From NCBI GenBank assembly GCA_001770725.1, contig MERU01000001.1:186001-250000 (forward strand): 64,000 nt of DNA. The letters are read 5' to 3'. The notes under the pieces are model-generated. The model did not search any database. It was not told the DNA's origin and saw nothing but the letters and a program-made list of their open reading frames with translations. A program made the translations under genes and the position numbers. Positions 60,275-64,000 of the stretch are shown piece after piece (the stretch's first letter is position 1; each line of letters opens with the position of its first letter). The stretch is from Burkholderiales bacterium RIFCSPHIGHO2_01_FULL_63_240. Its GTDB lineage: Bacteria; Pseudomonadota; Gammaproteobacteria; Burkholderiales; Burkholderiaceae_C.

Positions 60275-61215
60275 GATTCTCCGTCTACCAGATCAGCCGC
60301 AAGGGCGGCCGTGAAAAGAACGAAGACCGCATGGGCTACTGCTACACGCGGGACTCGGGGTTGTTCGCCCTCGCCGACGGCATGGGTGGCCACCCGGAGG
60401 GCGAGATGGCCTCCCAGCTCGCCCTGCAGACCATGGCGGCCCTGTACCAGCGTGACGCCAAGCCCCGCCTGGCCGACCCCATCCGCTTCCTGCAGGACGC
60501 CATCATGGCGGGCCACCACCAGCTGCTGCGCTACGCCAGCGAGCGCGGCCTGATGGACACGCCCCGCACCACCATCGTCGCCTGCATCATGCAGGGCAAC
60601 ACGGCCTACTGGGCCCACTGTGGTGACTCGCGCCTGTACTTCGTGCGTGGCGACAAGCTCATCGCCCGCACGCGCGATCACTCCTACTCCGAGCTGCAAA
60701 ACACGCTGTCGTCGGTGGTGCCCCTCAACGAGCGCTACAACCGCAACGTGCTCTTCACCTGCCTGGGCAGCCCGGGCAAGCCGGTGGTCGACACGGCCGG
60801 CCCCTTGCTGCTGCAAGAAGGCGACCGCATCATGCTGTGCTCCGACGGCCTGTGGGGCACGGTCGAAGACGATGCCATCACCCAGAACCTGGCCACGCGC
60901 ACCATCTCCGATGCCGTGCCCGAGCTCGTCGAGATGGCCCTGCGCAACGGCGGCGCCAAGTGCGACAACGTGACCGTGCTGGCCATGGAGTGGGAGTCGG
61001 CCGCCAACGACGAACAACCTGGCGTGAGCACCGACAGCCTGGGCGACGAGGTCTTTGCCTCGACCATCCAGGCCAGCGTGGGCAACACCGGCTCGCCCGG
61101 CGACAATGTCGAGGTCGACGACCTGGACGAGGCCGAGATCGAGCGATCCATCCGCGAGATCAACGAGGCCATCCGCCGGTCGTCGGCCAGCGCCGCCGCC
61201 AAGAAGACGACCTGA
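60271..61215 (+). CDS. PP2C-family protein serine/threonine phosphatase
   Basis: A 314-residue PPM/PP2C phosphatase. Metal-binding motifs are seen as NEDRMGYC near 16, [15 protein letters not shown] near 32, and CSDGLWGTV near 190, with [13 protein letters not shown] near 230. The acidic C-terminal tail is helical. The start overlaps the kinase stop (ATGA). It should reverse the kinase's phosphorylation. Confidence 0.94.
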   Translation: MRFSVYQISRKGGREKNEDRMGYCYTRDSGLFALADGMGGHPEGEMASQLALQTMAALYQRDAKPRLADPIRFLQDAIMAGHHQLLRYASERGLMDTPRTTIVACIMQGNTAYWAHCGDSRLYFVRGDKLIARTRDHSYSELQNTLSSVVPLNERYNRNVLFTCLGSPGKPVVDTAGPLLLQEGDRIMLCSDGLWGTVEDDAITQNLATRTISDAVPELVEMALRNGGAKCDNVTVLAMEWESAANDEQPGVSTDSLGDEVFASTIQASVGNTGSPGDNVEVDDLDEAEIERSIREINEAIRRSSASAAAKKTT

Positions 61216-61276
61216 TCGAGGCCTGTTTTCGCCCTGAACATCGGCAGCCCTTCACACGGCCGCCGCCTGAACCACC

Positions 61277-61308
61277 GGCCCGGGCACCTGCTCCGGGCCT
61301 TTGCTTTT
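61277..61308 (+). terminator. Terminator after the kinase-phosphatase pair
   Basis: Stem GGCCCGG (61277-61283) with CCGGGCC (61293-61299), followed by TTTGCTTTT. It lies between the phosphatase and rph, so rph needs its own promoter. Confidence 0.75.
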
Positions 61309-61337
61309 CACCGTCACCCCTTTTCACGGACCCCACC

Positions 61338-62072
<735 letters not shown>

Positions 62073-62116
62073 CCACGCTCGCCCCACGAGCCCTGCACGC
62101 ATCGAAAGCCCCGAGC

Positions 62117-62806
62117 ATGAGCAAGCGACTGATCCTCGCATCCAACAACGCCAAGAAGCTCAAGGAGCTGCAGGCGCTGATCGCCCCGCTCGGGGTCGAG
62201 CTGGTCACCCAAGGCAGCCTGGGCATCCCAGAGGCCGAAGAGCCGCACATCACCTTCATCGAGAACGCCCTGGCCAAGGCCCGCCACGCCGCGGCGGCCG
62301 CGGGCGGCCCGGCCCTGGCCGACGACTCCGGCCTGTGCGTCGACGCGCTGGGTGGCGCCCCAGGTGTGCGCTCGGCCCGCCATGCCGTGGACGCCGGCCG
62401 CATCGCCGAAGGCCTGCCGCGCGAGCAGATCGACCAGGCCAACAACGAGTGGCTGCTCACGCAGATGAAGGGCCAGGCGCAGCGCGGCGCCCACTTCACC
62501 TGCCTGCTGGTGGCCGTGCGGCATGCAGAAGACCCGGAGCCCCTGATCGCCGAGGGCCAGTGGTGCGGTGAGCTGCTCGACGCCCCGCAAGGCGCCCACG
62601 GCTTCGGCTACGACCCGCTGCTGTGGATCGCCACGCATGGCCGCAGCGCCGCCGAACTCGACCCGATCATCAAGAACGCCATCAGCCACCGCGCGCTGGC
62701 CTGTCAGCAACTGTTGGCGCTGATGCGTGCGCGCTGGGGCCTCGGCAACACCGCTGACGCCGACGCCGCCACGGCCATGACCAGCGGCTGGCCCTGGCAG
62801 CACTGA
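62117..62806 (+). CDS. rdgB: dITP/XTP pyrophosphatase
   Basis: A 229-residue RdgB/HAM1 protein that hydrolyses dITP and XTP to monophosphates, preventing their incorporation. ILASNNAKKLKEL near residue 6, ADDSGLCVDAL near 72 and GFGYDPLLWI near 168 are the family motifs; the C-terminal NAISHRALA is also typical. It precedes hemW by 18 bases. Confidence 0.95.
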   Translation: MSKRLILASNNAKKLKELQALIAPLGVELVTQGSLGIPEAEEPHITFIENALAKARHAAAAAGGPALADDSGLCVDALGGAPGVRSARHAVDAGRIAEGLPREQIDQANNEWLLTQMKGQAQRGAHFTCLLVAVRHAEDPEPLIAEGQWCGELLDAPQGAHGFGYDPLLWIATHGRSAAELDPIIKNAISHRALACQQLLALMRARWGLGNTADADAATAMTSGWPWQH

Positions 62807-62824
62807 GCCAACAGGCGCCCCACC

Positions 62825-64000
62825 ATGATCACCCTGCAACGCCCTGGCGCACTGACGGCCCTGCCCCCGCTGTCGCTGTACGTGCACCTGCCCTGGTGCC
62901 TCAAGAAGTGCCCTTACTGCGACTTCAACTCCCACGAAGCGCCCCCCAAGACGCCTGGTGCCTCACGCCTCGGCGCTGAGAAGGAAGCCGCCTACCTCGA
63001 CGCCCTGCGCGCCGACCTCGAAGCCGCGCTGCCCCAGATCTGGGGCCGCCGCGTGCACACCATCTTCATCGGTGGCGGCACGCCCAGCCTGTTCTCGCCC
63101 GAGGCCATCGACCGCCTGCTGGCCGACATCCGCGCCCGACTGCCACTGGAGCCAGGCTGCGAGGTCACACTTGAGGCCAACCCCGGCACCTTCGAGCGCG
63201 ACCGCTTCAAGGCCTTCCGCGACGCTGGCGTCACGCGGCTGTCCATCGGCGTGCAAAGCTTCGACGACACCAAGCTCAAGGCCCTGGGCCGCGTGCACGA
63301 CCGCGCACAGGCCCTGGCCGCCGTCGAAGAAGCCCAACGCTGCTTCGACACCTTCAACCTCGACCTGATGTACGCCCTGCCCGGCCAGACCATGGCCGAG
63401 TTGCAGGCCGACCTCGACCAGGCCCTGGCCTTCGCGCCGCCGCACCTCTCGCTCTATCACCTCACGATGGAGCCCAACACCGTCTTCGGCAACCGCCCGC
63501 CGGCCAACCTGCCCGACGAGGACACCGCCTTCGACATGCTTGACCTGCTGACCGCAGGCACCACCGCCGCCGGCCTGCAGCGCTACGAGGTCTCGGCCTA
63601 CGCACGCCCCGGCCACCACTGCGAACACAACCTCAACTACTGGCAGTTCGGCGACTACCTGGGCATCGGCGCGGGCGCCCACAGCAAGATCAGCTTCCCG
63701 GACCGCATCGTGCGGCAGGTGCGCTGGCGCGAACCCGGCACCTACATGGACAAGGCCGTGCAGGGCCAGGCAACCTCGAACGAAAACGAGGTCGGCCTGT
63801 CGGCGCGCCCCTTCGAGTTCATGATGAACGCCCTGCGCCTCAAAGACGGCTTCGAGCTGCAGCGCTTTGCCGAGCGCACGGGCCTGACGCTGGCCAGCAT
63901 CCAGAAACCGCTGGCCGAAGCCGAGGCCAAAGGCCTGCTGCAACGCGACCTCGCGCGCGCCTGGCCCACCGACAAGGGCTTCGACTTCCTGAGCGACCTG
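62825..64000 (+). CDS. hemW: Haem chaperone HemW (partial, runs off the right edge)
   Basis: An open frame of 392 codons that continues beyond the window. The radical SAM motif CLKKCPYC is near residue 25 (CxxxCxxC), and IFIGGGTPSLFS and LSIGVQSFDD follow. It belongs to the HemW/HemN-like family; HemW lacks the extra Cys of true HemN and binds haem. C-terminal residues at the window end include a wing-helix-like LSARPFEFMMNALRL. Only a short C-terminal part is missing. Confidence 0.93.
   Translation, partial: MITLQRPGALTALPPLSLYVHLPWCLKKCPYCDFNSHEAPPKTPGASRLGAEKEAAYLDALRADLEAALPQIWGRRVHTIFIGGGTPSLFSPEAIDRLLADIRARLPLEPGCEVTLEANPGTFERDRFKAFRDAGVTRLSIGVQSFDDTKLKALGRVHDRAQALAAVEEAQRCFDTFNLDLMYALPGQTMAELQADLDQALAFAPPHLSLYHLTMEPNTVFGNRPPANLPDEDTAFDMLDLLTAGTTAAGLQRYEVSAYARPGHHCEHNLNYWQFGDYLGIGAGAHSKISFPDRIVRQVRWREPGTYMDKAVQGQATSNENEVGLSARPFEFMMNALRLKDGFELQRFAERTGLTLASIQKPLAEAEAKGLLQRDLARAWPTDKGFDFLSDL

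Overview
The window is about 64 kb of GC-rich chromosome from a betaproteobacterium of the order Burkholderiales, most likely from the Comamonadaceae / Aquabacterium-Leptothrix neighbourhood. The evidence is gene content and order: rpsP-rimM-trmD-rplS followed by a CoA-pyrophosphatase and a CobD/CbiB-like gene; gmk-rpoZ-spoT-greB; hemC-hemD-hemX-hemY; yicC-kinase-PP2C phosphatase-rph-rdgB-hemW; and a flagellin-fliD-fliS-fliT block with sigma-28 type promoters. No phage, IS element, rRNA operon or CRISPR array was seen. The left edge cuts an AraC-family regulator and the right edge cuts hemW.

Region 1 (1-9.5 kb) is a catabolic or lipid-modifying cluster. A VirS-like AraC regulator is divergent from a natural fusion of a flavin monooxygenase (Baeyer-Villiger signature) to an HSL-family esterase. 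Then come a second hydrolase, a divergent TetR regulator, and an unfused version of the same enzymes as three genes (monooxygenase, HSL esterase, short-chain dehydrogenase). The set resembles the mycobacterial virS-mymA operon. An alpha/beta-hydrolase whose catalytic Ser is Ala ends the block.

Region 2 (9.5-29.7 kb) is mostly housekeeping: flavin reductases, rlmJ, a pirin/LysR pair, gluQ, orn, an M48 peptidase, phhB, rsgA, the rplS-trmD-rimM-rpsP operon, a divergent PurM-like gene, a chemoreceptor with a sigma-28 promoter, a chalcone-isomerase-like exported protein, the 4.5S SRP RNA gene (ffs), aroB and dgt.

Region 3 (29.7-40.3 kb) is flagellar. A compositionally distinct glycosylation island (putative glycosyltransferase, methyltransferase, GT2, SPINDLY-type O-GlcNAc transferase) lies beside two tandem flagellin genes, followed by fliD, fliS, fliT and a YcgR-like PilZ protein. 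Four good sigma-28 promoters are visible in the window.

Region 4 (40.3-51 kb) holds haem synthesis genes, two identical tRNA-Arg(ACG) genes with a strong terminator, and an unusual signalling cluster: a histidine kinase with a LOV-like domain, a normal single-domain receiver, a kinase-like protein lacking the phospho-acceptor His, and an HTH protein with a receiver whose Asp is Asn and Lys is Leu. This cluster and the fused monooxygenase-esterase are the best candidates for undescribed biology.

Region 5 (51-64 kb) is greB, spoT, an inserted SMR efflux/TetR cassette, rpoZ, gmk, a large EF-hand membrane protein, yicC, a Ser/Thr kinase with a PP2C phosphatase, rph, rdgB and hemW. All family calls are from reading motifs by eye; no database search was run.
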